From positions 78,803-142,802 of the forward strand of contig NZ_CALPDE010000004.1 of assembly GCF_943193185.1 (NCBI RefSeq): a stretch of DNA of 64,000 nt, read 5' to 3'. A program made the position numbers and the translations under genes. Below the pieces are notes generated by a model. That model saw only the letters and a list, made by a program, of their open reading frames with translations, did not search any database and was not told the origin of the DNA. Shown in pieces: positions 10,754-20,050 of this stretch (within the stretch, counting starts at the first letter, position 1; the number at the start of each line of letters is the position of its first letter). Origin of the DNA: Lactococcus ileimucosae. GTDB taxonomy: Bacteria > Bacillota > Bacilli > Lactobacillales > Streptococcaceae.

Positions 10754-11491
10754 TCAAGTACGTAGGAAACGTGAGAGAAAAGCTTTTGTACGTTCTTCTT
10801 TTGGTGAACCAAAGATTTCTTCAGGACTGCCTTCTTCAGCAATGACGCCCTTATCCATGAAAATTACACGGTCACTCACATCACGCGCAAACTCCATCTC
10901 ATGTGTGACGATAACCATAGTAAGCCCGGTCTCAGCCAATCCTTGCATGGTTTGCAAAACTTCGCCAACCATCTCGGGATCTAGAGCCGATGTTGGTTCA
11001 TCAAAGAGAATCACATCAGGATTCATTGAAATCGCACGTGCGATAGCAACACGTTGCTTTTGTCCACCTGAGAGTTGTGCAGGTTTAGCATTAGCAAATC
11101 TAGCCATTCCTACTTTTTCTAGATTTTCCAAAGCAATCTTTCTTGCTTCTTCTTGGCTTTTTTTCAATACAGTGACCTGAGCGGCCATAACATTTTCAAT
11201 GACATTCATGTTGTTAAAGAGGTTAAAGCTTTGGAAAACCATGCCCAAATGTGTACGGTACTTAGGAATGTCAAACCCTTTTTCGAGAACATTTTCTCCC
11301 TTATAAATAATTTCACCACCGCTAGGCTTTTCCAGCAAATTAATTGAGCGGAGCAACGTTGACTTACCACTTCCCGATGAACCAATAATAGAAATAACTT
11401 CGCCTGCATTAACAGTCAAATGGATGTCTTTTAAGACTTCATTGTCTCCGAATGATTTTTTTAAGTGATTGATTTCTAAAATAGCTGTCAT
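10754..11491 (-). CDS. Amino-acid ABC transporter ATP-binding protein, probably lysine uptake
   Basis: A 245-residue ATPase of the polar or basic amino-acid importer class with Walker [10 protein letters not shown], signature [15 protein letters not shown], Walker [14 protein letters not shown] and switch IVTHEMEFA. It begins directly after the stop of the fused binding-protein/permease gene and is its partner. Family motifs do not give the substrate; lysine is inferred from the riboswitch that heads the operon. Confidence 0.92.
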   Translation of the reverse strand: MTAILEINHLKKSFGDNEVLKDIHLTVNAGEVISIIGSSGSGKSTLLRSINLLEKPSGGEIIYKGENVLEKGFDIPKYRTHLGMVFQSFNLFNNMNVIENVMAAQVTVLKKSQEEARKIALENLEKVGMARFANAKPAQLSGGQKQRVAIARAISMNPDVILFDEPTSALDPEMVGEVLQTMQGLAETGLTMVIVTHEMEFARDVSDRVIFMDKGVIAEEGSPEEIFGSPKEERTKAFLSRFLRT

Positions 11492-13063
11492 TTAGGCCTC
11501 CCCCAATTCTTGGACTTGCATCTGGTTTTGGATTGGAACATAAGCATCTGGCCCATCCATTTTTCTTTCTATAAAACGTAGAATACGTGTTACTGTGAAA
11601 GTAAGAACAAAATAAATTGCACAAATCACAGCGAAAGTTTGGAAATACATAAAGTTTTGCTGAGCCACCGTTGTCCCTTGGAAAAAGAGTTCCGTTACTG
11701 AAATCACGGACAAGACGGATGTGTCTTTAATATTAATCACAAACTCATTACCGGTTGCAGGAAGGATATTTCGCAAGACCTGTGGCAAGACAACTTTGCG
11801 CATCGTTTGGCCATGTGTCATTCCAAGAGCCTGTGCTGCTTCAAATTGTCCTTTATCTACAGAGAAGATTCCTCCACGAACAATTTCTGACATATAAGCG
11901 CCTGTGTTAATCGATACAATGAGCAAAGCTGCCACAGTACGATCCAAGCTAATTCCAAATGCCAGAGCGGAGCCATAATAAAGGACCATCGCTTGGACAA
12001 TCATCGGCGTCCCACGGAAAATTTCGATATATGCTGAGATAAGCCAGCCAAATACTTTATATAAGAAAGCGAGGAACTTATTACTGATTTCAGGGATTGT
12101 GCGATAAACACCAATAAGAAGCCCTAAAATCGTACCAACAATCGTACTGATAAGCGAGATAAACAATGTCATCCCTGTACCATTAAGGAACTGTTTCCCA
12201 TTGTCTTTCACAATGCCAATAATCTGATCATACCAGGTGCCTTGCGTTTTTGCTTCTGGCTGCGCAGCAATCATTTCATCCATTAGCTCTTTTTGATCCT
12301 GCACTGTGAAACCTGTTAAAAAGCTATTAATTACTGCTAAATTAGGATCATTTTTACGAACCCCAACCGCTACTGTCGTGTCCTCTGAGTTCGTCACGAA
12401 ACCTTGACCTTCTCCAAACTCAATCATTTTAAAGTCAGGGTTTGCTTTTTCTGCCGTAATCCCTTCGGGGCGCTCTGCAACATAGCCATCAATAGCCCCA
12501 CTTTGTAAGGCAACTCGCATACTTGAAAAGTCTTTCATGGCTGTTTGTTTATTTACATTCTCAATCTGATCAATCATATTGTAGTGGAAAGTTCCAAGCT
12601 GAGCGGTAATTTTTGCTCCTGAGAAATCAGCCAAACTTGAGGCTTGGGCGAACGCTCCACCACTTTTTACCATCATAACAAGATTTGACGTATAATAAGG
12701 CTCCGAGAAATCAATCTGCTCTTTACGTTCTGCTGTAGGGGACATCCCTGCAATAATGGCATCTATTTTTCCTGACTTAAGCGCAGGAAGGAGTCCATCC
12801 CAGCTGGACTTTACAATGACCAAGTCTTTATTCAATTTATTCGCAATTTTTTTCGCAATCTGCACATCATAACCATTAGCCCATTGTCCATCTACACCTT
12901 CAATAGGAACTGCACCGTTGCTCTCGTCATACTGTGTCCAGTTAAAGGGAGCATAAGCTGCTTCCATCCCCACACGGAACTCCTCTGCGCTAACCTTCGA
13001 GCTACCAATGAATAATACCATAAATAACGTTAAGGCAAGTAACAATAAGTTTTTCCTTCTCAT
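11492..13063 (-). CDS. Amino-acid ABC transporter, binding domain fused to permease, probably lysine uptake
   Basis: The 523-residue protein starts with a signal peptide (MRRKNLLLLALTLFMVLFIG, cleavage near KVSA-EE). One type-3 solute-binding domain follows (about 27-260, AAYAPFNW and IIAGMSPTAERKEQIDFSEPYY), then a permease domain (about 285-505) with the EAA loop GQFEAAQALGMTHGQTMRKV. Unlike GlnP it has a single binding domain. The long leader contains a lysine riboswitch and a terminator, so the substrate is probably lysine and expression should fall when lysine is plentiful. Arginine or another basic amino acid is less likely. Confidence 0.92.
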   Translation of the reverse strand: MRRKNLLLLALTLFMVLFIGSSKVSAEEFRVGMEAAYAPFNWTQYDESNGAVPIEGVDGQWANGYDVQIAKKIANKLNKDLVIVKSSWDGLLPALKSGKIDAIIAGMSPTAERKEQIDFSEPYYTSNLVMMVKSGGAFAQASSLADFSGAKITAQLGTFHYNMIDQIENVNKQTAMKDFSSMRVALQSGAIDGYVAERPEGITAEKANPDFKMIEFGEGQGFVTNSEDTTVAVGVRKNDPNLAVINSFLTGFTVQDQKELMDEMIAAQPEAKTQGTWYDQIIGIVKDNGKQFLNGTGMTLFISLISTIVGTILGLLIGVYRTIPEISNKFLAFLYKVFGWLISAYIEIFRGTPMIVQAMVLYYGSALAFGISLDRTVAALLIVSINTGAYMSEIVRGGIFSVDKGQFEAAQALGMTHGQTMRKVVLPQVLRNILPATGNEFVINIKDTSVLSVISVTELFFQGTTVAQQNFMYFQTFAVICAIYFVLTFTVTRILRFIERKMDGPDAYVPIQNQMQVQELGEA

Positions 13064-13195
13064 AATACTCTCTCTTTCATTTTTTACAAAATCAATATAA
13101 TGTAAAGATCACGGGTCCTTATGAGACATGCGGGAAATTAACCTAGAAATGCCCTTATCATTGTCTTCGAATACACGACGACAGTAGTAATAAAC

Positions 13196-13228
13196 ATAAA
13201 AAGCAACCTTCACACAGGGAGGTTGCTA
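13196..13228 (-). terminator. Riboswitch expression-platform terminator
   Basis: On the minus strand AGCAACCT pairs with AGGTTGCT and is followed by a T-run. It lies 30 bases after the lysine aptamer and about 135 bases before the transporter start, the place expected for a ligand-controlled terminator. Confidence 0.85.
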
Positions 13229-13257
13229 AACGTTGAATATGACGCATTTATCAATAA

Positions 13258-13418
13258 CGAATAGCACTCCGCAAAACTGCGACAGTTCAGCAAGTATCCC
13301 TTGCTGCCCCAACAAATCTACTTGGACGGGTAGACTCATTTCGGCAATGTCTCCTCTATTTTACTTCAACGCTTGCCCAGCTCAGTAAAATTTCCTATTC
13401 ATTGCGACCTCTATCATT
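13258..13418 (-). ncRNA. Lysine riboswitch (L box)
   Basis: Read on the minus strand, the region carries the conserved blocks of the L-box aptamer in order: GATAGAGGTCGCAA at the 5' end, AGAGGAGACATTGCCGAAATG in two pieces (AGAGGAGA then GCCGAAATG), GTTGGGGCAGCAAGGGATAC, CTGAACTGTCGC and finally GCGGAGTGCTAT closing the helix. It precedes an intrinsic terminator and an amino-acid importer. No folding program was run; the call rests on motif order and spacing. Confidence 0.88.
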
Positions 13419-13440
13419 TTATTTGTATTTTGTACTCTAA

Positions 13441-13469
13441 ATCTTAACCTTTTTTTAAATGAATGTCAA
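13441..13469 (-). promoter_or_regulatory. Promoter of the lysine-riboswitch operon
   Basis: On the minus strand a perfect TTGACA (13464-13469) and TAAGAT (13441-13446) are 17 bases apart. Transcription would start a few bases before the aptamer. Confidence 0.8.
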
Positions 13470-13516
13470 CAATTTACTCGAATTATCAAACAAATCAAAT
13501 TAATTATAAGGGAATT

Positions 13517-13559
13517 AAAAAGCCTGTAGACAGTTTCTTTAAGCTCTCTACAGACTTTT
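13517..13559 (-). terminator. Terminator of the CovRS-like operon
   Basis: Arms 13517-13530 and 13547-13559 pair with one mismatch and have flanking A- and T-runs, just after the histidine kinase stop. Confidence 0.8.
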
Positions 13560-13563
13560 ACGT

Positions 13564-15054
13564 TTATTTAATTTTGGGAATTTTCAACGTGAATTTAGAG
13601 CCTTCGCCCAAAACAGAGGTAACGCTAATATCCCCTTCATAGTTTTCCACAAGACGATTAATAATAGATAATCCAAGACCTGTACCACCTATATCACGGT
13701 TTCGCGCTTTATCTGCACGGAAGAAACGCTCGAAAACATGTTTAAGGTCCTCCTCACTGATTCCATATCCCTTGTCTTCAACCGTCGTAATAATATAATC
13801 TTCGTCTTCTGCAAGATAAAGATTGACTTCTTGCCGATCTTTTGGTGAATATTTTATCGCATTATCGATCAGAATTTTTAGACCTTGCTCATAGTGATTA
13901 GGATAAATATGAGCCAAACTGTCCGGACTTAAATCGTTTTTCACAGACATTTTTAAGTTGGGATGAATGAGTAAAAAGTTTTTCATCAGAAAATTTGAAA
14001 CTTCCGTTGGATCACAGATTAAATCCTCATCTTGAAAATCAATGCTCTCCAAACGGGCTAAGGCGAGCATCTCTTCAAGCATTGTCCGCATTGTTTTCAC
14101 TTCTTCAATACTCGCAATCAGTGATTCATCAAGTACCTCAGGATCATTTTTCCCCCAACGATTCAACAGGTTCAAATGTCCGTCAAGTACTGCCAGAGGC
14201 GTTCTTAACTCATGACTCACGTCAGAAACAAAGCGTTTCTGCTGATCCACATAATCATTGAGTTTTATCATCATGTCATTATATACCGTAGCTAGCTCTT
14301 CAATCTCATCCCCTGTTTGAATAAGAACAGGTTTGAAATCCATGCTTAAATTGTTTGCTCTGGTCGTAATAGCATCGTGTAGTCGTTCAAGCGGTTTGAT
14401 GTAACGGCTAGCCATGAAATAACCCACAAACTGAGCGATAAAGAGGGCGATAATTTCCAAAATAATGAGGGCAATAAGAAGCTTTGTGCGTACACTGTAA
14501 TAATAACTCATATCGTAGAAGGCCTGAACATAACCAATCAGTTCCCCTGTCTTGCTTGAAAATACAGGGCGTTCAGCTAAATAGCCAGAATAATCACCAA
14601 AGGTTCGTATAGCAACGGTTGAATCTCCTACATCTTTTCTCAAAGGAAAGTTATAGGCCCTTGTAGAGTAGATGAGCTGTTCATTCACATCAAAAACATA
14701 AAAAGACTTTCTGGAACCAATCATGCTCCCTAAAGTTTCAAGTTCATTTTCTCGCCACTGTTTTGAAACGGTATAATCTTGTCCATAACCTAAGTAATTA
14801 AAGAGGTTTTCCTCCGTAAGCACATTTTCAGAGCGTGCCAAACGCTGCTCCACATTGTCCAAGGCTTGCAGCATGTCACCTTTTTCAGCATTAATAAAAG
14901 TGGTTATTGTGAGTTGATAAATCAGTACTGTAAAAATAGTGAAAGTGATGAAACAGAAAATCGTATTCGCAAAAGCCCAGCGCAGCATGATACTGCGCTT
15001 TCGCTCTGGAAGACTTTCTGTTTTCTCTCTTTTCAAATCAAAAAATTTTATCAT
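13564..15054 (-). CDS. Sensor histidine kinase, CovS-like
   Basis: The predicted 496-residue kinase has a membrane segment near residue 30 (FANTIFCFITFTIFTVLIY), an extracellular sensor of about 130 residues, a second membrane segment (LIALIILEIIALFIAQFVGYF), a HAMP linker, the phospho-acceptor His in FVSDVSHELRTPLAVLDGH and an ATPase domain with IDNAIKYS, DKGYGI and GGTGLGLSI. This is the layout of streptococcal CovS, and the gene follows a CovR-like regulator. The ATG at 15054 has only a weak ribosome site; the frame is open to 15114, so the true start is uncertain. Confidence 0.88.
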   Translation of the reverse strand: MIKFFDLKREKTESLPERKRSIMLRWAFANTIFCFITFTIFTVLIYQLTITTFINAEKGDMLQALDNVEQRLARSENVLTEENLFNYLGYGQDYTVSKQWRENELETLGSMIGSRKSFYVFDVNEQLIYSTRAYNFPLRKDVGDSTVAIRTFGDYSGYLAERPVFSSKTGELIGYVQAFYDMSYYYSVRTKLLIALIILEIIALFIAQFVGYFMASRYIKPLERLHDAITTRANNLSMDFKPVLIQTGDEIEELATVYNDMMIKLNDYVDQQKRFVSDVSHELRTPLAVLDGHLNLLNRWGKNDPEVLDESLIASIEEVKTMRTMLEEMLALARLESIDFQDEDLICDPTEVSNFLMKNFLLIHPNLKMSVKNDLSPDSLAHIYPNHYEQGLKILIDNAIKYSPKDRQEVNLYLAEDEDYIITTVEDKGYGISEEDLKHVFERFFRADKARNRDIGGTGLGLSIINRLVENYEGDISVTSVLGEGSKFTLKIPKIK

Positions 15055-15141
15055 GTCGCATTTTTCTATTTCTTTTAGATGACATAAAAGGAATAAATCT
15101 AGTGACAAAGCCACTAGAAATTTTCTTATTTATTCGCTATG

Positions 15142-15837
15142 TTATTTTCGGTCACGCATGACGTAGCCCATACCACGGACAGTTTGGATATAGCTTTCAC
15201 GTCCTTCCACATCAATTTTGTTACGCAAGTAACGAATGTAGACGTCAACGACATTTGTTTCAGTACCTTCGTCATAACCCCAGACTTCTGAAACCAAGTA
15301 TTCACGTGTTACGACATCTCCAACATTTTGCATGAGTGTCAAAAGCAAGTCGTACTCACGGCGGGTAAGGTCAATAACTTTTTTGCCACGATGAACCGTA
15401 CGGTTTGTTTTGTCAATAACCAAGTCACGGAATGAAGTGTTGTCTGCTTTATCTGCGGCTTGGATATGATCTTCACGGCGGAAGAGTGAACGCACACGCG
15501 CTAAAAGTTCTTCAATGGCAAATGGTTTTGTGATATAGTCATCAGCCCCAATATCAAGACCTGCAACACGGTCCATTGTTGAGTCACGTGCAGTCATCAT
15601 AATAATATGCGTATCTTTTTCACGGCGCAAACGACGTGCCACCTCAAAACCATCAAGTTCTGGCAGCATCAGATCAAGCAAAATCAAGTCATAATCTTTG
15701 GACATTGCTTCTTCAAGTCCTTTGCGACCATTGTCTTGAACAGCAGTTTGATAGCCTTCATGCTCAAGCTCAAGTGAAACAAATCTCGCAATGTTTTTAT
15801 CGTCTTCGATAATCAAAATACGTTTAGATGAATTCAT
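15142..15837 (-). CDS. covR: OmpR-family response regulator, CovR-like
   Basis: The 231-residue regulator has a receiver domain with acidic pocket EDD (11-13), phospho-acceptor Asp55 in LILLDLMLPELDGFEVARRL, and MMTAR, then a winged-helix DNA-binding domain ending IQTVRGMGYVMRDRK. The opening ILIIEDDKNIARFVSLELEHEGY and GADDYITKPFAIEELLARVR closely resemble streptococcal CovR/CsrR, a mostly repressive regulator of surface and virulence genes. The matching kinase gene follows after 87 bases. The promoter lies inside a 27-base palindrome, which suggests autoregulation. Confidence 0.9.
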   Translation of the reverse strand: MNSSKRILIIEDDKNIARFVSLELEHEGYQTAVQDNGRKGLEEAMSKDYDLILLDLMLPELDGFEVARRLRREKDTHIIMMTARDSTMDRVAGLDIGADDYITKPFAIEELLARVRSLFRREDHIQAADKADNTSFRDLVIDKTNRTVHRGKKVIDLTRREYDLLLTLMQNVGDVVTREYLVSEVWGYDEGTETNVVDVYIRYLRNKIDVEGRESYIQTVRGMGYVMRDRK

Positions 15838-15882
15838 AGTTTAGCCTCATTTATATCTTTTTTAATTTTATTTCCTCTATAA

Positions 15883-15915
15883 CAAAATTATAATACAATT
15901 GTAATTTTGTTGCAA
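15883..15915 (-). promoter_or_regulatory. covR promoter inside a palindrome
   Basis: On the minus strand TTGCAA (15910-15915) and TATAAT (15887-15892) are 17 bases apart. Positions 15883-15909 form an imperfect palindrome with CAAAATTA at one end and TAATTTTG at the other, covering the spacer and the -10 box. Confidence 0.75.
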
Positions 15916-15934
15916 GTGTTTTATGAGATTTTTC

Positions 15935-16483
15935 TTAATTCTTTTCTTCTGTGAAAAGACCCGCCAAATCTGCAAAAGGAGATTTCTTTTCTTTATCCGT
16001 CTCTTCCTCCTTTTGTTTCCGATAATCCGCTTCAGATAGGACTGTCCAGTTTTTACCTGACGGTAGGTTGGCGTTATCCCTCTCATCCTCAGCTAGAACC
16101 TGTAACGGGATTTCCAAAAGAATATTATCCGCCACAGACTCTGATAAACTGATCCAATCTTCGTCCAATGTAAAGATTATGTCATCATCCAGTAAATCTT
16201 TGTTCTCTTTAAGAAACGCTTCCGTTGTAAATGCTTCACTGACCGAAAGCTCCATCAAATAATCGACAGGCTTTAAGCTACGTGAAGAGGGGATAATCAG
16301 CTCAACTTTAAGCGTGTAGTCCAGGTAATAAATACCTGTATCATAAGAAACTTGCCCTTGAACTTTCACTGGCTTTGCATCAAGAATTTCTTCTGAACGC
16401 TGCCTAAGCTCAGCTGTCAAATCAAGTTCTTCCTCGAATTCAATTGTCTTCTTTTTTGATACTTCAAGAATCGACCACTTCAT
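15935..16483 (-). CDS. yceD: YceD/DUF177-family protein
   Basis: A 182-residue soluble protein matching the YceD (DUF177) pattern: an N-terminal LDLTAELRQRSEEILDAKPVKVQGQVSYDTGIYYLDYTL region given here as a span near residues 20-57, the central DDDIIFTLDEDWISLSESV, and the C-terminal LLEIPLQVLAEDERDNA. The family is linked to 23S rRNA and large-subunit assembly and usually sits next to rpmF. Here no rpmF follows; a different ribosomal protein gene, rpmE2, lies upstream. Confidence 0.85.
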   Translation of the reverse strand: MKWSILEVSKKKTIEFEEELDLTAELRQRSEEILDAKPVKVQGQVSYDTGIYYLDYTLKVELIIPSSRSLKPVDYLMELSVSEAFTTEAFLKENKDLLDDDIIFTLDEDWISLSESVADNILLEIPLQVLAEDERDNANLPSGKNWTVLSEADYRKQKEEETDKEKKSPFADLAGLFTEEKN

Positions 16484-16614
16484 TGTTTTTTTCCTCTATC
16501 TTTATTTCAGAACAAAGGAGCACTTCATGTCCATGCACCTCGTCCCTATATCATGTGATACCTTCCTCTATTATATGATATTTTTTTATTTTTTTATAGT
16601 CCTATAAATAAAAA

Positions 16615-16636
16615 TAAAAAAGCGCCGAAGCACTTT
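16615..16636 (-). terminator. Terminator of rpmE2
   Basis: On the minus strand AAGTGC-TTCG-GCGCTT followed by a T-run forms a short hairpin with a UUCG tetraloop, 3 bases after the rpmE2 stop. Confidence 0.75.
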
Positions 16637-16638
16637 CT

Positions 16639-16881
16639 TTATTTTCCATATTTTTTGTTGAAACGAGCGATACGTCCGTCTGCCGCTTGGAATTTTTGAC
16701 GGCCAGTGTAGAATGGGTGAGAATCAGAAGAGATTTCCACACGAATCAAGGGATAAGTGTTTCCGTCTTCCCATTCAACAGTTTCCTTAGAGCCTTTAGT
16801 TGAACCGCTCAAGAACTTAAAACCTGTACTTGTATCCATAAATACAACAGGTTGGTAACTAGGATGGATGTCTTTTTTCAT
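16639..16881 (-). CDS. rpmE2: 50S ribosomal protein L31 type B
   Basis: The 80-residue product starts [20 protein letters not shown] and lacks the zinc-binding cysteines of type A L31, so it is the C-minus (RpmE2) form. The start at 16881 follows AAAGGAAA by about 9 bases; the frame is open upstream to 17004, but that extension has no family match. It lies downstream of folC. Confidence 0.95.
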   Translation of the reverse strand: MKKDIHPSYQPVVFMDTSTGFKFLSGSTKGSKETVEWEDGNTYPLIRVEISSDSHPFYTGRQKFQAADGRIARFNKKYGK

Positions 16882-17005
16882 TTTGCAAAATTTCCTTTCT
16901 GCCTTGGACTGTTTGCCAGACCAAAGTTTGTTAGACCTTAATATTCTAACAGAATTGTTCTTGAAATTCAAGCTTTGACTCAAATGAAAAAATTCCACAC
17001 ACATC

Positions 17006-18331
17006 CTATGGCATGTGCAACATTTGCCTTTCTTTATCTTCTGCTCCTGCCTCCGCTCTCAAAAGCTCTTTACGAATTTGGGCCATAAAATATAAGGAAC
17101 CCGTCATGACTACTAACGCATCTGCTCCCAGCGAAATTTTCAATTGCTCATACTTCTCTCGCCAATCAGCTGCAAAGGTTACGCCTTCTTTTTCCAAGTA
17201 ATAAACGTCTTTCAAATCCATGGCTTGGGGATGGTCAAAACTCGTTAAAATTAAGTCTGCTCCCTTTAGCGCCCGAAGCATTTCTACCATTTCATTGATT
17301 TCCTTGGTCACAAGAGCCGAAAAGATTATGGTTATTTTTTTATCGGGAAATTTCACTCTTAAATTTTCTAAAAGACGACCTATTGCATGGGTATTGTGTG
17401 CACCATCAAGAAGAGTGAGAGGATTTTGAGCTATCGTCTCCATACGGGCTGGCCAAAAAGTTGTCCGTAAGGCTTGCCTAACGTCTGACATATCAAGCGT
17501 GATATCGGATTCCTCAGCATAGAGCAGAGATACTTTCAATGCTAAGGCAGCATTCTCTATCTGGTGCAGACCGAGCAATGACTTTTCTAGATTTTCAAGT
17601 TGACAGTGTTTATCACGGTAATTAAAGTGCTCTTTATTTAATCGCTCAATCTGGTAATCTACACCAAATTTATAGTGTTTAGCCCTGTTTTTTTGTGCTG
17701 TTTCCTCTATTACAGTCAGTGCTTCCTCGACAATATTTCCAGTGACAAGAGGCGTTTCATACTTAATAATGCCTGCTTTTTGCGCTGCAATCTCCGCAAG
17801 GCTCGTCCCTAAAAATTCTTTATGGTCAAGCCCGATTGTAGTAATCACTGTAATCTGTGGTTGGATGACGTTCGTACTGTCTAGCAAGCCGCCAAGCCCT
17901 ACTTCAATCAAGGCAACATCTACTTTTTCATCAGAAAAATACTGAAAAGCCAGCGCTGTAATGATTTCAAACTCGGTAATTCCAGCGTATCTTTCCTCTT
18001 GGTCGAGCGCATCAACTAGAGGCTGTAAACGTTCCACATACTTTATAAGTTTTTCAGCTGAAAGCGCTTGGCCATTAATTGCTATCTGCTCGCCAAAAGT
18101 TTCAATATAAGGACTTGTAAAGGTGGCGACTGTAAGTCCTGTTTGCCTTAAGATTTGCGCAGTAAAGGCAAGAGTTGACCCTTTACCATTCGTTCCAGCA
18201 AAATGCAGCATTGACAAATTTTTTTCAGGATTGCCCAAACGTTTTAAAAGTTCCTCTATCCTTGTCAAACCAGGACGAATGTTGAATTTGTGGCGGGAAA
18301 AAATCCAATCTAAAGCCTGTTCTCCGTCCAT
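17006..18331 (-). CDS. folC: Folylpolyglutamate synthase / dihydrofolate synthase
   Basis: FolC ligates glutamate to folates in the cytoplasm. The protein of about 441 residues has the P-loop [28 protein letters not shown], the [12 protein letters not shown] motif and the C-terminal [12 protein letters not shown]. The ATG at 18331 is preceded by AAAGG at 8 bases; a TTG two codons earlier is less likely. The gene begins 19 bases after the radical SAM stop with no terminator between, so it may be read through from the RiPP operon. Confidence 0.93.
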   Translation of the reverse strand: MDGEQALDWIFSRHKFNIRPGLTRIEELLKRLGNPEKNLSMLHFAGTNGKGSTLAFTAQILRQTGLTVATFTSPYIETFGEQIAINGQALSAEKLIKYVERLQPLVDALDQEERYAGITEFEIITALAFQYFSDEKVDVALIEVGLGGLLDSTNVIQPQITVITTIGLDHKEFLGTSLAEIAAQKAGIIKYETPLVTGNIVEEALTVIEETAQKNRAKHYKFGVDYQIERLNKEHFNYRDKHCQLENLEKSLLGLHQIENAALALKVSLLYAEESDITLDMSDVRQALRTTFWPARMETIAQNPLTLLDGAHNTHAIGRLLENLRVKFPDKKITIIFSALVTKEINEMVEMLRALKGADLILTSFDHPQAMDLKDVYYLEKEGVTFAADWREKYEQLKISLGADALVVMTGSLYFMAQIRKELLRAEAGAEDKERQMLHMP

Positions 18332-18350
18332 TCCCAAGACCTTTCATCAC

Positions 18351-19676
18351 TTAAGCTTTCGCACATATATTCTTGTATTCATCTTCGTGCCAGTGACACC
18401 TTTCAACCTTATGTCTGCTTGAAAAACCTTCCGCAAAACAAGATTTACAGCTCTCTAATAACTCGCAGGAGCCGCAGATACTCTCTGAGGGCGGTGTCAT
18501 ACCAGAGAAAAGGCGTGTGTTTCTGGCAAAAATAGATTCAAGATTTTCTGTGTTCAGATTTCCTATATTAAGCTTGAAAATAGTGCATGGAGAAAAGGTG
18601 AGCTTAGGTGTTAAATTATACAGACGGTAACCCGCGCCACAGTTTTTAGTAGTTTGACACGCCACATCTTCAAATTCTTCAATCCTACCAATATAAAAAT
18701 CTCTGGTTTGGTGCTTCTCCTTTAAATGATCCATGATATATTGATATTCTTTACTGGTAATCTGGGAAGAGATATGATTATCCTCGGCACGTCCCATATC
18801 TGTGATAATCCCCAAACGGTACTGATAAACTCCCAAGTCTTTTACCAAACCGCACAGTTCTTCTATTTCCTCCATATCTTGTTGAACTAAACAGGTGGCT
18901 ACACTTGTGGAAATTTTTCGAGCAACGCTTTCCTTGATGAAACGTATCGCCTTATCGTAAGCCCGCTCATCACAACGGATTTTATTGTGATTTTCAGCTA
19001 AACCATCTAAACTGACTTGGATAGAGACTTTCTTCCCTATAAGCTTATTCATAATCCTTTCCATACGTCTATTCCAGTAAAAGCCGCTCGTGGTAATGCT
19101 GAACTTTATCTTTTTTGCCAGAAGAAAGTCAATCACGTCCTCAATATATGGATAAGCAAAGGGTTCACCACCAGTGAGTTGAAAATAGTTGGTTCCTAAA
19201 CTAGTCAGCTGTTCCAGCAGCGGCATAAGCTTATCAATATCCATACTGGAACCTATGCCAGCATTAGCATAACAGTGCTTACACCGAAGCGGACAGTTAT
19301 GAGTCAGTTCAAGTATCATCGAATCAGGCACAAAATATTCCTTGCTCCCTCTAATATCAACGGGAGTTTCCTGATGTTCATCATAGGACCTTAGTAATGC
19401 CCTTTCCTCCAGACTCTCGATAAATTCAGAAATGATAATGGCTGCTTTCGTTTTCTCTTCCTTGAAATGCTGACTCAACTCATCGGTAAGTGTCTCAAAG
19501 GTATGACCCCCATCCAATCGTTTTAAAATCTCGAAAGCTGTTTCATTGATCCCCATTTCATCCCAGTAGTTCTCTGAGACATACGCTAAGCTTGAACCGT
19601 CCGGCTGCTGCTTTAAGTACACTTCATCAATAAGACCAAGATATTTCTTCAAATTTTTCCTCCTCTTAAACTTCAT
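18351..19676 (-). CDS. Radical SAM/SPASM peptide-modifying enzyme with PqqD-like N-terminus
   Basis: This 441-residue enzyme has a PqqD-like, precursor-binding region (about 15-100, NYWDEMGINETAFEILKRLDG near residue 37 onward), a radical SAM barrel with the 4Fe-4S motif C128-x3-C132-x2-C135 in HNCPLRCKHCYANAG, the TGGEPFAYPY loop, and a C-terminal SPASM region rich in cysteines (NCGAGYRL, SPCTIF, CGSCELLESCKSCF, CHWHEDEYKNIC) able to hold auxiliary clusters. This architecture is that of RiPP maturases that make thioether or carbon-carbon cross-links. The start lies 9 bases after a 29-codon peptide gene, and three similar peptide genes lie upstream. The chemistry and product are unknown; other SPASM roles, such as heme or quinone maturation, are less likely in this context. 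Confidence 0.93.
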   Translation of the reverse strand: MKFKRRKNLKKYLGLIDEVYLKQQPDGSSLAYVSENYWDEMGINETAFEILKRLDGGHTFETLTDELSQHFKEEKTKAAIIISEFIESLEERALLRSYDEHQETPVDIRGSKEYFVPDSMILELTHNCPLRCKHCYANAGIGSSMDIDKLMPLLEQLTSLGTNYFQLTGGEPFAYPYIEDVIDFLLAKKIKFSITTSGFYWNRRMERIMNKLIGKKVSIQVSLDGLAENHNKIRCDERAYDKAIRFIKESVARKISTSVATCLVQQDMEEIEELCGLVKDLGVYQYRLGIITDMGRAEDNHISSQITSKEYQYIMDHLKEKHQTRDFYIGRIEEFEDVACQTTKNCGAGYRLYNLTPKLTFSPCTIFKLNIGNLNTENLESIFARNTRLFSGMTPPSESICGSCELLESCKSCFAEGFSSRHKVERCHWHEDEYKNICAKA

Positions 19677-19685
19677 GTTTTCTCT

Positions 19686-19775
19686 TTAAAACTTCAAATG
19701 CTTCCAAGGTGCACAAAAAGGTATGATTTCTGTACATGTAAACATTTTCCGTTCATAAATTTTTGCTTCTACCAT
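19686..19775 (-). CDS. Candidate RiPP precursor peptide 4 (adjacent to maturase)
   Basis: A 29-codon gene behind AAAGGAG with 8-base spacing. The peptide starts MVEAKIYERKMFTCTEII and ends PFCAPWKHLKF. It keeps Ala4, Lys5 and Cys14 of the three MKRAK peptides upstream and has a second cysteine at 21. It ends 9 bases before the radical SAM gene and shares its transcript, the usual position of a substrate peptide. The first 13 residues may be the leader. Too short for ordinary gene calling; no homologue was searched. Confidence 0.75.
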   Translation of the reverse strand: MVEAKIYERKMFTCTEIIPFCAPWKHLKF

Positions 19776-19843
19776 TTTCCAGTCTCCTTTCTTATGGATG
19801 AGGATACTTGGTAAAACACCTATACTCCTCTCTCAATACCTGT

Positions 19844-19890
19844 ATTATCATGCTTTACTTTCGCATTTTCAAGACCTAAAAAGTGCGCAA
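19844..19890 (-). promoter_or_regulatory. Promoter of peptide 4 and radical SAM gene, with upstream box
   Basis: On the minus strand TTGAAA (19867-19872) and GATAAT (19844-19849) are 17 bases apart. Directly upstream is TTGCGCACTTTTTAGGTC (19873-19890), a version of the box also found before peptides 2 and 3. Confidence 0.75.
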
Positions 19891-19993
19891 ATGGAGCCAT
19901 TTTTCTAGACAATACCGCTTTCCTCTTTTTTATAAATTAAGTTCATTGACAAAGTCGATACTTTTTTCCTTATAAAATAAAAATTTGGTAGAC

Positions 19994-20019
19994 AAAAAGA
20001 GCCGTATTTTAGGCTCTTT
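19994..20019 (-). terminator. Terminator of peptide 3
   Basis: On the minus strand AAAGAGCC and GGCTCTTT form a perfect 8-bp stem with an 8-base loop and a T-run, 32 bases after the peptide 3 stop. Confidence 0.85.
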
Positions 20020-20050
20020 CCTATAAGGTATAATATGGCAGTCATCAAGA

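Noticed and set aside
19816..19897. Small frame starting MAPFAHFLGL on the minus strand
   Set aside because: It overlaps the peptide 4 promoter, has no ribosome site and does not share the MKRAK or Cys14 pattern.
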